Numbered from the stretch's first letter, positions 15,307 to 25,130 are shown. The stretch is DNA of 64,000 bases from PHAA01 sp964457945 (GCA_964457945.1 CAYWFX010000003.1:167871-231870); one strand, 5' to 3'. A program made the numbers and translations. The notes: generated from the letters alone by a model not told the origin.

Positions 15307-16402
15307 TCTTTTCCACCTTCCCTCCCCGCCAAAACACTGCCATATGAAAAAGCAAAGGATAGCCAAGCCCTATTACGAAAAAGACATATCCGGCATAATC
15401 TGCCAGCTTGAAAGCTGCTAAAGCATCATTAGGAATAAGGGCCAGTATATACAGGCCCAGCCCAATAAACATTAAAGAATAGGTATTATATTTTTGTTCA
15501 TCAATATTTAACAACTGGCTTAACGATAAGGAAGCAGCAAAGCACATGTTAAGCGCTGGCCTGGCACCCGTTCCCAGCCAGAAAAACAGGAATATAAACT
15601 CCAAACGCTCAAATAATGGTACTTGGGTAATCTTAAGCAAGATCAAACCAGGCCATATTATCTTTTGCAGAGCAATCACTCCGAAAACCAATTGACATAT
15701 TACAACCATAGCCAGATATAGCAGCACTGTTATCAATAGAGCCATACATCCCGCTTTTAAAACCTCCTCCTTCTTGCTTACCAGCGAATAGAACACCAGG
15801 AGGATTTCGGTACCGGCATAGTAATAAGAAGCAGCTATAGCTCCACTGACAATCTTGCCCAACCCCGCATGACCTACGGGTAAAAGGTTGGTATAGTCTG
15901 ACTGCCCCAGAGGTATTAGTAATACTAAGAGAGCTACTAAGAGGAGATAGAACATTAACTCATTTAACCTTCCTATTACTCTCGCTCCTTTAGTCCCAAC
16001 ATATATAATTACCAATACATACATAAACAGTACTACTGCCAGTGGTGTTTGGGGTAAAAGATACAGCTTGGTAACCTCAGAAAAAATACGTACTACAATA
16101 GACTCAAAAAATATTACATAAGCAATGAACAGGCTTATCAGCAATGACCCTATTCGCTTGCCAAAAAGTGCCTGGGCCATCTGGGTAAAAACCATCTCTG
16201 GCATACTTCTCCCTAAACGTTCAATCAAGTATATGGAAAGAAATGGAACTATGGCTCCCAGGATTACAGCCATCCAAGCATCCTTCCCCGCTTTGCCAGT
16301 AATAAGTCTTGGTAAGCTAAAGATGCCCAGACCCATTTGTGACCCGACAATAATGAATATTAACTGTTTGCTGCTAATCATTGAGCCTGCTTTATCCTTC
16401 AA
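15299..16402 (-). CDS. Spore germination permease, GerB family (second copy)
   Basis: A 367-residue membrane protein with about ten spans, of the GerAB endospore germination permease family (APC superfamily). The B subunit is thought to bind the nutrient germinant. The first 15 residues, MKDKAGSMISSKQLI, are identical to those of the gerB at 17574-18677, and similarity continues throughout. It lies 39 bases after gerC, so it extends the same operon. The divergence of the two B subunits may let one A subunit work with two germinant specificities. Confidence 0.92.
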   Translation of the reverse strand: MKDKAGSMISSKQLIFIIVGSQMGLGIFSLPRLITGKAGKDAWMAVILGAIVPFLSIYLIERLGRSMPEMVFTQMAQALFGKRIGSLLISLFIAYVIFFESIVVRIFSEVTKLYLLPQTPLAVVLFMYVLVIIYVGTKGARVIGRLNELMFYLLLVALLVLLIPLGQSDYTNLLPVGHAGLGKIVSGAIAASYYYAGTEILLVFYSLVSKKEEVLKAGCMALLITVLLYLAMVVICQLVFGVIALQKIIWPGLILLKITQVPLFERLEFIFLFFWLGTGARPALNMCFAASLSLSQLLNIDEQKYNTYSLMFIGLGLYILALIPNDALAAFKLADYAGYVFFVIGLGYPLLFHMAVFWRGGKVEKSV

Positions 16403-16441
16403 TTTATTACTGCCCCTTTTTACATTCCCCGGTCTTAACCC

Positions 16442-17581
16442 CTAGGTTAATTCCCCTACATTTTTCAACTTCATTTTGACCTCAACATTAATATTGACAT
16501 TTCCAATAAAATCCTGATCAACCTTATTTTTTAATTCTTTTCTCCACTTGGCTAGGGCATATTTGCTTATATCTATGCAGTCTACCTGGTATTGCTCCTG
16601 CATTTTTTGGATGAATTTTTGACAATCCTCTGTAATATCAGCTGCTATTTGATCTTCAATCATTTTGCGCAAGTCTTCGTTTTCAGTAAATAATTTTCCA
16701 AACTGGTGTTCGACAAGGTTTCCTTCCAGCATAATCGTTATCTGAAAGGTAAAATCATCACCGTTCCTTTCTACCTTTACCTTGCGACTATTCTTTAGAT
16801 CAACGGAGCCCTTATCCAGTATCTGGCCATCTCTCTCTAAAATAAATGGAATATTGCCAGTGGCTTTAATACCGCGCAGCATCATCAGAATACGAGTCTC
16901 ATCCAAATTTGCCTTGCCTATCATTTTATCCTTTTTGAAAATGGCAGTACCTGCAACCTCCACTTTTTCATCCTTTAAGGTCAGCAAAGGCATAATTGGG
17001 TTTTTGCCCGGGGCTATATTAACCCCAAAATGGAACAAGGTACTGGACGGAATAAAAGCTCTGTTTTGCGATTTTTGCAAGAGTCCCCTGAGATATTCTG
17101 CCATACTGGGATAATCCTTGGTAGGGACACGCAGAATACTTTCTGCCCTGCCTTCTGCAACCGCAAAATCCTCCGTCTTAGGAATTTGAGCTCCCCTCCT
17201 TAGCGCTTCGACAACATTATTTATACCTCTATTGGCAGCTAAGTCTTCTCCAAAAATGATGACCGCAGCAACACCGGGCGAATATGTTCCCGGGGACGAA
17301 TATGCCTTTTGCCCACGAGCATTACCAATCATTAGTCCCGATGTTTTCTCAATTCTAAATGGTACCTTTACGTCCTCAGAAATATTAGGAATTATCACCG
17401 TTAAATCAACCATCTGCTCTTCTTCCTCCTGCTTAGTCACAGCAGTTTTGCTTGCCTCGTGCAGGTCATAGGCTCCGGTCGTGGGAAAATTAGCTTTATT
17501 AATGTCACGGTAATCCCAGCAGCCCGAAAGTGAAATCATCTGTACCCCTATGATAAAAACCAGCAGTAGTTTTTTAGCCAT
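16442..17581 (-). CDS. Spore germination lipoprotein, Ger(x)C family (first copy)
   Basis: A 379-residue Ger(x)C lipoprotein. Signal peptide with lipobox LSGC (Cys21), then WDYRDINKANF, and the conserved C-terminal region IDISKYALAKW. It overlaps gerB by eight bases. It is the C subunit of the receptor whose A and B subunits precede it in the operon. It shares long identical stretches with the copy at 14170-15306, such as VEHQFGKLFTENEDLRKMIE, so the duplication is not very old. Confidence 0.92.
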   Translation of the reverse strand: MAKKLLLVFIIGVQMISLSGCWDYRDINKANFPTTGAYDLHEASKTAVTKQEEEEQMVDLTVIIPNISEDVKVPFRIEKTSGLMIGNARGQKAYSSPGTYSPGVAAVIIFGEDLAANRGINNVVEALRRGAQIPKTEDFAVAEGRAESILRVPTKDYPSMAEYLRGLLQKSQNRAFIPSSTLFHFGVNIAPGKNPIMPLLTLKDEKVEVAGTAIFKKDKMIGKANLDETRILMMLRGIKATGNIPFILERDGQILDKGSVDLKNSRKVKVERNGDDFTFQITIMLEGNLVEHQFGKLFTENEDLRKMIEDQIAADITEDCQKFIQKMQEQYQVDCIDISKYALAKWRKELKNKVDQDFIGNVNINVEVKMKLKNVGELT

Positions 17582-18677
17582 TCTCTCCTACCTTCCCCGG
17601 GCGCAAGAACGCCGCCATATGATAGAGCAGGGGATAGCCAAGCCCTATAATAAAAAAAGCATACCCGGCATAATCAGCCCATTTAAATGTCACTAAAATA
17701 TCATGGGGAAGCAGAGCAAGTATATACATCCCCAAGCCAATCAGCATCATAATATAGGGCAGGTATTTTTTTTCATCGATTTTGAACAGCTGGCTTAAGG
17801 ATAAGGAAGCGGCAAAGCCCATATTAACCAATGGTCTTGCTCCCATTCCCATCCAAAAAAACAGGAATACAAACTCCAAGCGTTCAAATACAGGTATTTG
17901 GGAAACCTTGAGCAGTAATAAACCTGGCCACATTATTCTTTGCATACTAGTTACTCCAAAGACCAATTCGCATATAATTACCATACCCAGATAGAATAGC
18001 GTTGTTATGGCCAGAGCTGTAGCGCCCGCCTTCAAAACCTCATCCTTCTTAATTACCAGAGTATATAAAACCAGCAGTATCTCTATACCTTGATAACTAT
18101 AGGGAGTTGTCAGAGCTCCGCTGACAATCCCCTCCAGCCCCGCCTCACCTACCGGTAAAATATTGGTATAGTCCGCCTGTCCCAGAGGTATTAGTAATAT
18201 TAAAAGGTTAAGCAAGAGAAGATAGAATAGCAGTTCATTTAACCTCGCAATTACTCTTAGCCCTTTAGTTCCAATATAGATCATAGTAAAGATAAACATA
18301 AAGAGTATGACAGCAAGAGGCGTTTTAGGCAAAACAAACAGCTTGGTAACTTCGGAAAGAATACGCACGATTACGGATTCAAAGAATATAATATAGGCCA
18401 CAAACATGACTACCAGAAATGAACCTATTATCTTGCCAAATAGGGCCTCTGTCATCTGGGTAAAACCCATTTCCGGCATACGCCGGCCCAAACGTTCAAT
18501 AAGGTATAGGGAAATAAACGGAACTAAAGCTCCCATGAGAACGGCGATCCACGCATCCTCCCCCGCTTCAGCCGAGACCAGTCTCGGCAGGCTAAAGATT
18601 CCAGTAGCAACCTGGGCCCCGACAATCATGAAGATTAGTTGTTTGCTGCTAATCATGGAACCCGCTTTATCCTTCAC
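17574..18677 (-). CDS. Spore germination permease, GerB family (first copy)
   Basis: A 367-residue ten-span permease of the GerAB family. It overlaps gerA by 11 bases and gerC by eight, so all three are translationally coupled. Conserved features include VGAQVATGIFSLPRLVS in the first span and the Pro/Gly-rich loops of amino-acid permease relatives. It is the likely germinant-binding B subunit. GTG start preceded by GGAGGGGGC. Confidence 0.92.
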   Translation of the reverse strand: MKDKAGSMISSKQLIFMIVGAQVATGIFSLPRLVSAEAGEDAWIAVLMGALVPFISLYLIERLGRRMPEMGFTQMTEALFGKIIGSFLVVMFVAYIIFFESVIVRILSEVTKLFVLPKTPLAVILFMFIFTMIYIGTKGLRVIARLNELLFYLLLLNLLILLIPLGQADYTNILPVGEAGLEGIVSGALTTPYSYQGIEILLVLYTLVIKKDEVLKAGATALAITTLFYLGMVIICELVFGVTSMQRIMWPGLLLLKVSQIPVFERLEFVFLFFWMGMGARPLVNMGFAASLSLSQLFKIDEKKYLPYIMMLIGLGMYILALLPHDILVTFKWADYAGYAFFIIGLGYPLLYHMAAFLRPGKVGENG

Positions 18678-20247
18678 TATTATTACTGCCCCCTCCGGTA
18701 TTTCCCTGTCGTTTTCTATCCTGCATAGGTATGGACACGGGCCGCAGATTCATTTTCCAGAGGAAAGTATGGAAAAAAGAATCCTTCAGATCTGAAAAAC
18801 GGGTAGGAGCTAAAGGAGCAAAATAAGGAACCCCCATGCTCTCCAGACTGATTAGATGAGCCTGCATAATGATCCACCCAAATGATAAACCGAATAAACC
18901 AAAACCAGCTGACAATAACATCATAGGGAGCCTTAGTAATCTGGTGGCCAATACCATGCTGGCTGAAGGAAGGGCATAGGTGCATATAACCGATACTGAT
19001 ATAATTAGGATGACGCTGGGACTGGCCAGCTTAGCGCTAATGGCAGCCTGACCCAGTATTATCCCGGAGACCACTCCAACCGTCTGCCCAATCTGGGTGG
19101 GAAGACGCAATCCCGCCTCAATAACCAGTTGGATTATGATTTCCATAAGCAAGGCCTCGATTACTACCGGAAAAGGAACTGCCATGCGTGCTTTGGAGAA
19201 ACTTATCAGCAAATCGTAAGGCAAGAGCTCCGGTTGATAACTTAAGAGCGCTATATACATAGCTGGTAAAGAAATGGCGATCAGCAAGGCTGCGTATCTC
19301 ATTACCCTAATATAACTAGCAAATAGATTCCTTTCGTAATAATCTTCTGATGCTTGTATAAACTGTACAAATAAAGCCGGAACAACCAGCGCTAGAGGGG
19401 TATTATCCACCATAATTGCTATTCGCCCTTCTAGCAATAACGGTACCAGCCTATCGGGCCTCTCGGTAGTAAAAGTCTGAGGAAAAATGCTGTAAGGGTT
19501 GTCCTCAATGAATTGTTCAATATAGCCAGAAGCAACTATTCCGTCAATATCTATCCGGTCAACTCTCGCTTTTACTTCACTTACGATCTTAGGATCGGCA
19601 ATATCTTCAATATAGACAAGCGCTGTCTGAGTGCGAGACCTCCTGCCAACCATGGTTTTTTCCACGACCAGCTTAGGGTCCCGCAGCCTGCGTCGGACGA
19701 GGGCAATATTGATATCTAACCTTTCAATAAAACCTTCCCGGGAACCACGCATCGTTTGCTCGGCCGGGGGTACATCAATATTTCTAAATTCACCCCCGTG
19801 AATATCTATTACTAAAACTTCTTCCAGGCCATCAAAGATCAAAACTGTCATACCATCAAAAATGTTCTGTACCAGTGAAAAAAAGGTATTTGTCTTAGTT
19901 ATTTTGCTCAACGTTATTGAGGTCTGGTAGATAGCATCCACCAGGTTTTGGGAACCCAATTCCTCAATACTCTCCCTCCTGCAATTTAGCATTAAAGGCC
20001 GGAGAATATGCTGGTTAAGGTCCTCCTCATCAATCATTTTATTTATATGGATAGATAGTGCTTCCAGGCGGGGTTCACCCTCCAAATAGAAGGGATGGCT
20101 TATAATATCATGACTTTTTTCCAGGTAAGGCTTTAACAGCTGCATTTTCTCACTTAAAGCTGCCGGAAGTTGGGTCTCCGGTATCTTCTGCTTCTCTTCT
20201 TTCCAGGCTTGATCATCTGCCGGTGGTTTTCTGGGAATTATCTTCAT
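18667..20247 (-). CDS. gerA: Spore germination protein, GerA family
   Basis: A 526-residue GerAA-type subunit. The N-terminal cytoplasmic part includes the RRRLRDPKLVVEK and DGIVASGYIEQFIEDNPYS motifs; the C-terminal membrane half has about five spans, including PFPVVIEALLMEI. Recent work on the family indicates that it assembles into an oligomeric channel. I chose ATG 20247, about ten bases after AGGAG. It is the first gene of a five-gene operon (A-B-C-B'-C') with a candidate sigma-G promoter just upstream. Confidence 0.92.
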   Translation of the reverse strand: MKIIPRKPPADDQAWKEEKQKIPETQLPAALSEKMQLLKPYLEKSHDIISHPFYLEGEPRLEALSIHINKMIDEEDLNQHILRPLMLNCRRESIEELGSQNLVDAIYQTSITLSKITKTNTFFSLVQNIFDGMTVLIFDGLEEVLVIDIHGGEFRNIDVPPAEQTMRGSREGFIERLDINIALVRRRLRDPKLVVEKTMVGRRSRTQTALVYIEDIADPKIVSEVKARVDRIDIDGIVASGYIEQFIEDNPYSIFPQTFTTERPDRLVPLLLEGRIAIMVDNTPLALVVPALFVQFIQASEDYYERNLFASYIRVMRYAALLIAISLPAMYIALLSYQPELLPYDLLISFSKARMAVPFPVVIEALLMEIIIQLVIEAGLRLPTQIGQTVGVVSGIILGQAAISAKLASPSVILIISVSVICTYALPSASMVLATRLLRLPMMLLSAGFGLFGLSFGWIIMQAHLISLESMGVPYFAPLAPTRFSDLKDSFFHTFLWKMNLRPVSIPMQDRKRQGNTGGGSNNSEG

Positions 20248-20273
20248 GCCAAAACATCTCCTACGCAATTTGC

Positions 20274-20305
20274 TATATCTTTCCCTGGATAGGAATCACT
20301 ATTCA
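20274..20305 (-). promoter_or_regulatory. Candidate sigma-G (forespore) promoter, gerA operon 1
   Basis: On the minus strand TGAATA, an 18-base spacer, then AAGATATA. The -35 matches the sigma-G TGNATA type; the -10 is a partial match. The spacer core GATTCCTATCC and the -10 plus the following GCAAATTG are nearly identical to the region before the second gerA gene (24526-24557), with the same 18-base spacing. This supports a shared promoter, as known for ger operons. Confidence 0.6.
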
Positions 20306-20318
20306 ACATTCAATTATA

Positions 20319-20528
20319 TTAGGGACTATATATTCCCGAAATAAACTTTGCAATTATCATTGTCACGGGGGGCAGTTTTACTCCCGCAGCCATCAATATA
20401 CTTAGGGTGAGCCCTGCAGCCCACAAGACCAGAAAGGCAGTTAATTCCCGCCACCACTCTTTTCTAACCAGACCAGGAATTTGTATTAAGGCCACAATTC
20501 CGAACCCAATCAGCAATAAGGCAATCAT
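20319..20528 (-). CDS. Small two-span membrane protein in ger operon
   Basis: A 69-residue protein with two hydrophobic segments (MIALLLIGFGIVALIQIP and ELTAFLVLWAAGLTLSILMA). Its ATG overlaps the gerB'' stop codon (ATGA), so it is the last gene of the second germination operon. Small membrane proteins (GerD- or GerE-unrelated) often follow ger genes in Clostridia, but I cannot name a family. A role as an accessory of the receptor is inference from coupling. Confidence 0.65.
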   Translation of the reverse strand: MIALLLIGFGIVALIQIPGLVRKEWWRELTAFLVLWAAGLTLSILMAAGVKLPPVTMIIAKFISGIYSP

Positions 20529-21625
20529 GCCTTCTCACCCCCTGTTTGAGGCAGCTTGCGTAGTTTTGCCACAATAAGCGTTATAAGCGGAATTCCAAGC
20601 TCCCATGGAATGGTATAGATAGGAAACTCTTCATTTGCGAAGGCATACAGCTCAGTACTGCTTCCCACATTGGTCAAGGCTAGAATGATCATCAGTATAC
20701 CTATGGGAATTATAAGCGGGCGGTATGAATGCAGGTTTAAAACCTGGGCCAATCCCAAAACTATTCCGTAAAGGAGGACTGATATTTTGAGAAATACCGT
20801 AAATATAAAAAACACAGCAACTACAACCTCTAAACGGCTAAGGATATCTCCTATGTCGATCATTTGTACTGCCAAATACGTAGGGTATTCATAAACAGAC
20901 TCCATTGGTCCCAGTACCAGCGAATTGCGTGCGACTGGCAGGGTGAGAGTTAGCCCTCCAATGAGTATGGCCGTGACAACAGGAGCGTATCTCCCTTTCT
21001 TGTCATTTACAAAAGCAAAAATCATAGTAAATGCTACTGTTTCCGCAAAGGGGAATATAGCCGCGCCATGAGCCGCCCATAATAGTTTCCCCACTGGAAT
21101 ATCTAAAATAGGCAGCAAATTTTTAATATCCATAGTGGGAATCGCTAAGAACGCATCATTAATGATGACTAATATACATAATGACACCAAGACAACACTA
21201 CATCTAGCCAGAACTTCGATGCCCCTTCCCACGGTGGAGGCACAAACCGCCACAATGAATATGAGAATTACTGTCTTGGGAGTAGCAACGTAAATTTCTG
21301 TAACAAAGAAACGGTTAAAGACAGTTAAAACTAGTGCACTCAGGTGAAATAAATACCATATAAAAATCAAGGAGATGCCTTTCCCCAGAATGCGGCCATA
21401 TACTAGATCATTGATCTCAACCAGGGTTTTATCCTTAAATTGATTGGCTAAAGTGCAGAATACCCAGGCAATTAGCCAAGCTTCCATGACACCTATAAGA
21501 CTTGCGATCCAGGCATCATGACCTGCAGACCGTGCCGGAGACACAATCACCGAAGTGCCATATATTAAACCCACCATCAGCATAATAAGTTGGAACCTGG
21601 ATATTCTGCCTGCTTCTAATGACAT
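20525..21625 (-). CDS. Spore germination permease, GerB family (operon 2)
   Basis: A 366-residue ten-span GerAB-family permease. It begins MSLEAGRISRFQLIMLMVG and is clearly more distant from the two B proteins at 15.3-18.7 kb than they are from each other. It lies 21 bases after gerC'' and overlaps the small membrane gene. The order A-C-B, not A-B-C, sets this operon apart. It probably recognises a different germinant. Confidence 0.9.
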   Translation of the reverse strand: MSLEAGRISRFQLIMLMVGLIYGTSVIVSPARSAGHDAWIASLIGVMEAWLIAWVFCTLANQFKDKTLVEINDLVYGRILGKGISLIFIWYLFHLSALVLTVFNRFFVTEIYVATPKTVILIFIVAVCASTVGRGIEVLARCSVVLVSLCILVIINDAFLAIPTMDIKNLLPILDIPVGKLLWAAHGAAIFPFAETVAFTMIFAFVNDKKGRYAPVVTAILIGGLTLTLPVARNSLVLGPMESVYEYPTYLAVQMIDIGDILSRLEVVVAVFFIFTVFLKISVLLYGIVLGLAQVLNLHSYRPLIIPIGILMIILALTNVGSSTELYAFANEEFPIYTIPWELGIPLITLIVAKLRKLPQTGGEKA

Positions 21626-21646
21626 TAATCATGCCCCTATCGTACC

Positions 21647-22852
21647 TTATTGTGGAATAATCGCTTTGCTCATATCTCCATTTTCATTAACATGGGTTTT
21701 TACCTTGATAACTACATCAAGGTCAGGATATATTTCATCCCACCGGGAAGCCAGGTCCAGCCAATCCTTTTTATATTTTCGGTGTACTGTTTCGCCGAAG
21801 CCAAAGATGTCTGTATTTAAAGCAATGGATTTGTTAAGTGCTGACATGACGTCACTTTTAATTTTTTCAGCCTGACGTTCCTCAAGTTGCTTAAGTAGGG
21901 TATCGTTTATATTTTGGCTGCCGTTGTACTCCGTCAGGTTACCCTCTTCTTCAATCTCAATAGTAATGGTAATTTTGCCATTAATCAGTTCAGGCTTTAT
22001 TTCGCTTTTGGCCCGGCTGATGGACAAGCTTGCGTTGCCTGATCCATCAGGTGTATCAACCACCACAATTCCTTTTTTTATCTTGTTAATAGCCCATAGT
22101 AACCCTCTCGACTCCTGTTTATTGAGTTCACCGACCATCTTGTCCCTTTTAAATACTGCTGTCCCCGTAACGCATACCTTTTTGGACTTTTTTCCTTCCA
22201 CTCCGGTATCTTCAAATATACTTAGTATGGGGGCAATGGGCGCAGTGGTCTTGCTCATCAGGCGGTTGGCGAAATCAATTATCGTTACAGCAGGATAGTT
22301 GGAGAATTCTGCCGATAGTTTGAGCTCGTTGGCTATCCCCATTCCTTGTACAGTTTGCATCCCATCTTGAGCCGCCAGGATATCACTGGCTTTATCCTGG
22401 GCAACGGCGAGAAGGATGCTCGGGCGAGTCTCTGGAAATCTGGCATTTACTTGAATAGTTGAATATAAGCCTTGTTTAGCCAATTCCTTACTACAGATGT
22501 TGAGCATGTCATCCGGATAAAACTGGATGCGGTCCCCATGGGTATAATAGTTGCTAAATGACTCAATCCAGGTTGAGCCCCTGGTGGAATATAACATAAC
22601 AGCTGGTGATATTCCTCCTGTAGGCTGCTCCCCTGATCCACTCGTCCCAGCAGTACTTTTTACCTTACTAGGAATAATGGTTTGGTATGTCATTAAAGCA
22701 TCTCCAGTTTCCGGGTCAATATCAAAACTTACCCCGGACGAAATGCCCAGTTTGTTTAACTCCCGGCTATCCCAGCATCCGGATATCAATACGGAAAACG
22801 AGATGAATATGATAGACACAGCCAGGATTGTGTAATGCATTTTATTCTTCAA
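21647..22852 (-). CDS. Spore germination lipoprotein, Ger(x)C family (operon 2)
   Basis: A 401-residue Ger(x)C lipoprotein. Lipobox LISGC with Cys26 is followed by WDSRELNKLGI, the family hallmark. TTG start with GGGGG eight bases upstream; TTGA overlaps the gerA'' stop codon. The C-terminal region (EIYPDLDVVIKVKTHVNENG) matches the short terminal strand region of the family. Confidence 0.9.
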   Translation of the reverse strand: MKNKMHYTILAVSIIFISFSVLISGCWDSRELNKLGISSGVSFDIDPETGDALMTYQTIIPSKVKSTAGTSGSGEQPTGGISPAVMLYSTRGSTWIESFSNYYTHGDRIQFYPDDMLNICSKELAKQGLYSTIQVNARFPETRPSILLAVAQDKASDILAAQDGMQTVQGMGIANELKLSAEFSNYPAVTIIDFANRLMSKTTAPIAPILSIFEDTGVEGKKSKKVCVTGTAVFKRDKMVGELNKQESRGLLWAINKIKKGIVVVDTPDGSGNASLSISRAKSEIKPELINGKITITIEIEEEGNLTEYNGSQNINDTLLKQLEERQAEKIKSDVMSALNKSIALNTDIFGFGETVHRKYKKDWLDLASRWDEIYPDLDVVIKVKTHVNENGDMSKAIIPQ

Positions 22853-24447
22853 GGTTTTTTCCCCCTATCATGGCCGGGTTTCTGCCCGCTTGCCTGCCGC
22901 TCTAAATCAGGGGAACCAATGCTCTGCGGACGATTGTCCATAACCCACAGGGGTGCTCGCAGGAAAACATCTTTTAAGTCACCAACATTTAGAGGTGTTA
23001 TAGGAGATAAATAGGGTATCCCAAAAGAACGTAAGGCCGACAGATAACTTAGTACCTCTATTGATACAATAATGATTCCAAACATTCCCATAAAACCGGC
23101 TACGATAACCATTAGAAAACGCAACAATGCTCCCACATCAGCATGGGGAGGTGCTAGAAATGAAGCAATAGCAGTAGTTGCAACTACAATCACCAGTGGC
23201 GCCCCTACCAGGCCGGCTGACACTGCCGCCTGCCCTATAACCAAGGCTCCCACGATACTAACAGCCTGACCGAGAGCCCGAGGCATTCTGAGGCCTGCCT
23301 CTCTAAGGATTTCAAACATCGTAACCATCAATAAAGCCTCTATAATCACCGGAAAGGGTACCCCTTCCTTGGCCGCTGCCACCGTAATCAGTAAAGGAGT
23401 TGGGAATAACTCCTGGTGAAATGACATTAAAGCAACATACAGTGCCGGCAGATAGATACTAATACCAAAAGCTAGAAACCGAATCCAGCGTATGAATGTT
23501 GCAAAAAAGGGCCTGGCATAGTAATCATCCGGGTTTTGGAAGCCTTCAATGAAAACCATGGGCATCGTCAGTGCCGAGGGGCAACCGTCAACTAGAATTG
23601 CTGCCCGACCTTCCAACATTCGTGCAGTCACCACATCCGGCCGTTCACTATTGCCTATAGTGGAGAAAAGGGATGCGGGTTTATCTTCAATAAATTGCTC
23701 AATATAGCCCACATCTAAAATGCCATCAGTGTCAATTCGCTTTAAACGTTGTTTGATTTCTTCAATTAGACTATTATTAGCTATCCCCTTAATGTAAGCC
23801 ACAACCACATCTGTATCGGTCCGTTCTCCTATCTGTATGGATACAAAGGTTAAACGAGGATCTCGGATTCTTCTTCGCAGCAAAGCCGTGTTGGTACGTA
23901 ATGTTTCAGTGAAACTATCTTTTGGCCCCCGAACAGACACTTCGTTTTTGGGTCCCTCAATATTTCGGGTTTCCCATCCCCGCAAATTGATGACCAGAGC
24001 CTGGTTAACCCCTTCAATCAGGATGGCTGTATTACCTGCCAACACTGCCTCGGTCACAGATTTTATAGCCTTCAAGGGAGCTATATCCCCCGCTGTTAAT
24101 ACACTTGTTTGTATGAACTCGAGAAGATTGGAATGCTTTCGTTCAGTATCATCGTCTACCATTTGCATATAGAACATCAGAGGCCGTAATACATCCTGGT
24201 TCAGCAGGTTTCTCTCCACCAGACCGTCAATGTAGATGATGGCTGCATCCTGCGCTCCATGGAAGCCTATCTTCATCTTATGAATGATTACATCACCGCT
24301 TTGACCCAGGATGTTTCTGATATTATTGAGGTTGTCGTCCAGGTTCTTGGACAGGTCATTAGGGGAAGCATTTTGTTCTGCTTTTGAATTGTCCTGGCTT
24401 TTGGGAGAACTCAAAATACCCAGCTTTTTTTTCAACAACCTAAACAT
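22849..24447 (-). CDS. Spore germination protein, GerA family (operon 2)
   Basis: A 532-residue GerAA-type subunit. The N-terminal about 60 residues are polar and Asn/Asp rich, as in many spore GerA proteins. The core has RRRIRDPRLTFVS and DGILDVGYIEQFIEDKPAS, and the C-terminal half has about five membrane spans with PFPVIIEALLMVT. First gene of gerA''-gerC''-gerB''-small ORF. A candidate sigma-G promoter lies about 80 bases upstream. Confidence 0.92.
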   Translation of the reverse strand: MFRLLKKKLGILSSPKSQDNSKAEQNASPNDLSKNLDDNLNNIRNILGQSGDVIIHKMKIGFHGAQDAAIIYIDGLVERNLLNQDVLRPLMFYMQMVDDDTERKHSNLLEFIQTSVLTAGDIAPLKAIKSVTEAVLAGNTAILIEGVNQALVINLRGWETRNIEGPKNEVSVRGPKDSFTETLRTNTALLRRRIRDPRLTFVSIQIGERTDTDVVVAYIKGIANNSLIEEIKQRLKRIDTDGILDVGYIEQFIEDKPASLFSTIGNSERPDVVTARMLEGRAAILVDGCPSALTMPMVFIEGFQNPDDYYARPFFATFIRWIRFLAFGISIYLPALYVALMSFHQELFPTPLLITVAAAKEGVPFPVIIEALLMVTMFEILREAGLRMPRALGQAVSIVGALVIGQAAVSAGLVGAPLVIVVATTAIASFLAPPHADVGALLRFLMVIVAGFMGMFGIIIVSIEVLSYLSALRSFGIPYLSPITPLNVGDLKDVFLRAPLWVMDNRPQSIGSPDLERQASGQKPGHDRGKKP

Positions 24448-24525
24448 TAGTAGTAATCAACCTCTCCACGGAATCTCATCTTATTGGATATATTTTTCAT
24501 ATAGATAATCTAATGACCAATTTGC

Positions 24526-24557
24526 TATATCTTTCCCCGCATAGGAATCGGTATGCA
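24526..24557 (-). promoter_or_regulatory. Candidate sigma-G (forespore) promoter, gerA operon 2
   Basis: On the minus strand TGCATA, an 18-base spacer, then AAGATATA. TGCATA is a good sigma-G -35. The block GATTCCTATGCGGGGAAAG and the following ATATAGCAAATTGG match the upstream region of the first ger operon nearly base for base, although the genes behind have diverged. Confidence 0.6.
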
Positions 24558-24671
24558 GAATGAAACTATTTCCACAGCAACAAGCACTTTGGACCTTGTC
24601 ATTTCTTTAGCTGTATTCTATAATTCTTAGGTAAATAGTCGTATTTGCAAACAAGAAAGGTCGTTGGTCTA

Positions 24672-25124
24672 ATGAATATGAAAACCGGGCAGGTTCTGGC
24701 CGTAAACATCTCCGAAAAACGGGGAGAGAAGAAGCATAATATTAATGAAGCTTATATTAAGTCTGACTGGGGCATCGAGGTGGATGCACACAGCGGAGAC
24801 TGGCACCGCCAGGTAAGCCTTTTGTCACTTTCCAGCGTAGAAAAAATGCGCGCTTTGGGAGCTGTCATTGACTATGGAGATTTCGCTGAAAATCTGACCG
24901 TAGCAGGTATTGATGTCGCTGCCCTGCCAATAGGTACCCGCCTTCAGATAGGAGAAGTGCAGATGGAAGTAACCCAGATTGGTAAAGAGTGTCACAATAA
25001 AGCCTGCGCTATAAAAAAGCAGGTCGGAACCTGTGTTATGCCCATTGAAGGTATTTTTGCTAAGACGCTTAGTTCCGGGTGGGTAAGAACTGGTGATAAC
25101 GTAGAAGTTATAGGAGAGAAATAA
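24672..25124 (+). CDS. MOSC-domain protein
   Basis: A 150-residue stand-alone MOSC domain, the domain found at the C-terminus of molybdenum cofactor sulfurases. Visible features are GIEVDAHSGDWHRQVSLLS, the FAENLTVAGID core and the C-terminal GKECHNKAC segment with the conserved Cys that could carry sulfur. Such proteins probably handle activated sulfur for molybdenum or tungsten cofactors. The next gene is fdhD, which also transfers sulfur to a molybdenum enzyme, so the pair fits maturation of formate dehydrogenase or similar enzymes. I used ATG 24672 downstream of GAAAGG; a TTG at 24645 is also open. Confidence 0.82.
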   Translation: MNMKTGQVLAVNISEKRGEKKHNINEAYIKSDWGIEVDAHSGDWHRQVSLLSLSSVEKMRALGAVIDYGDFAENLTVAGIDVAALPIGTRLQIGEVQMEVTQIGKECHNKACAIKKQVGTCVMPIEGIFAKTLSSGWVRTGDNVEVIGEK

Positions 25125-25130
25125 ATATAC

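Noticed and set aside
20319..20350. TAGTCCCTAA with nearby TTTATT at the end of the small ger membrane gene, like an end of the palindromic element
   Set aside because: Only about 15 scattered bases match, and no second arm is present. It may be chance.
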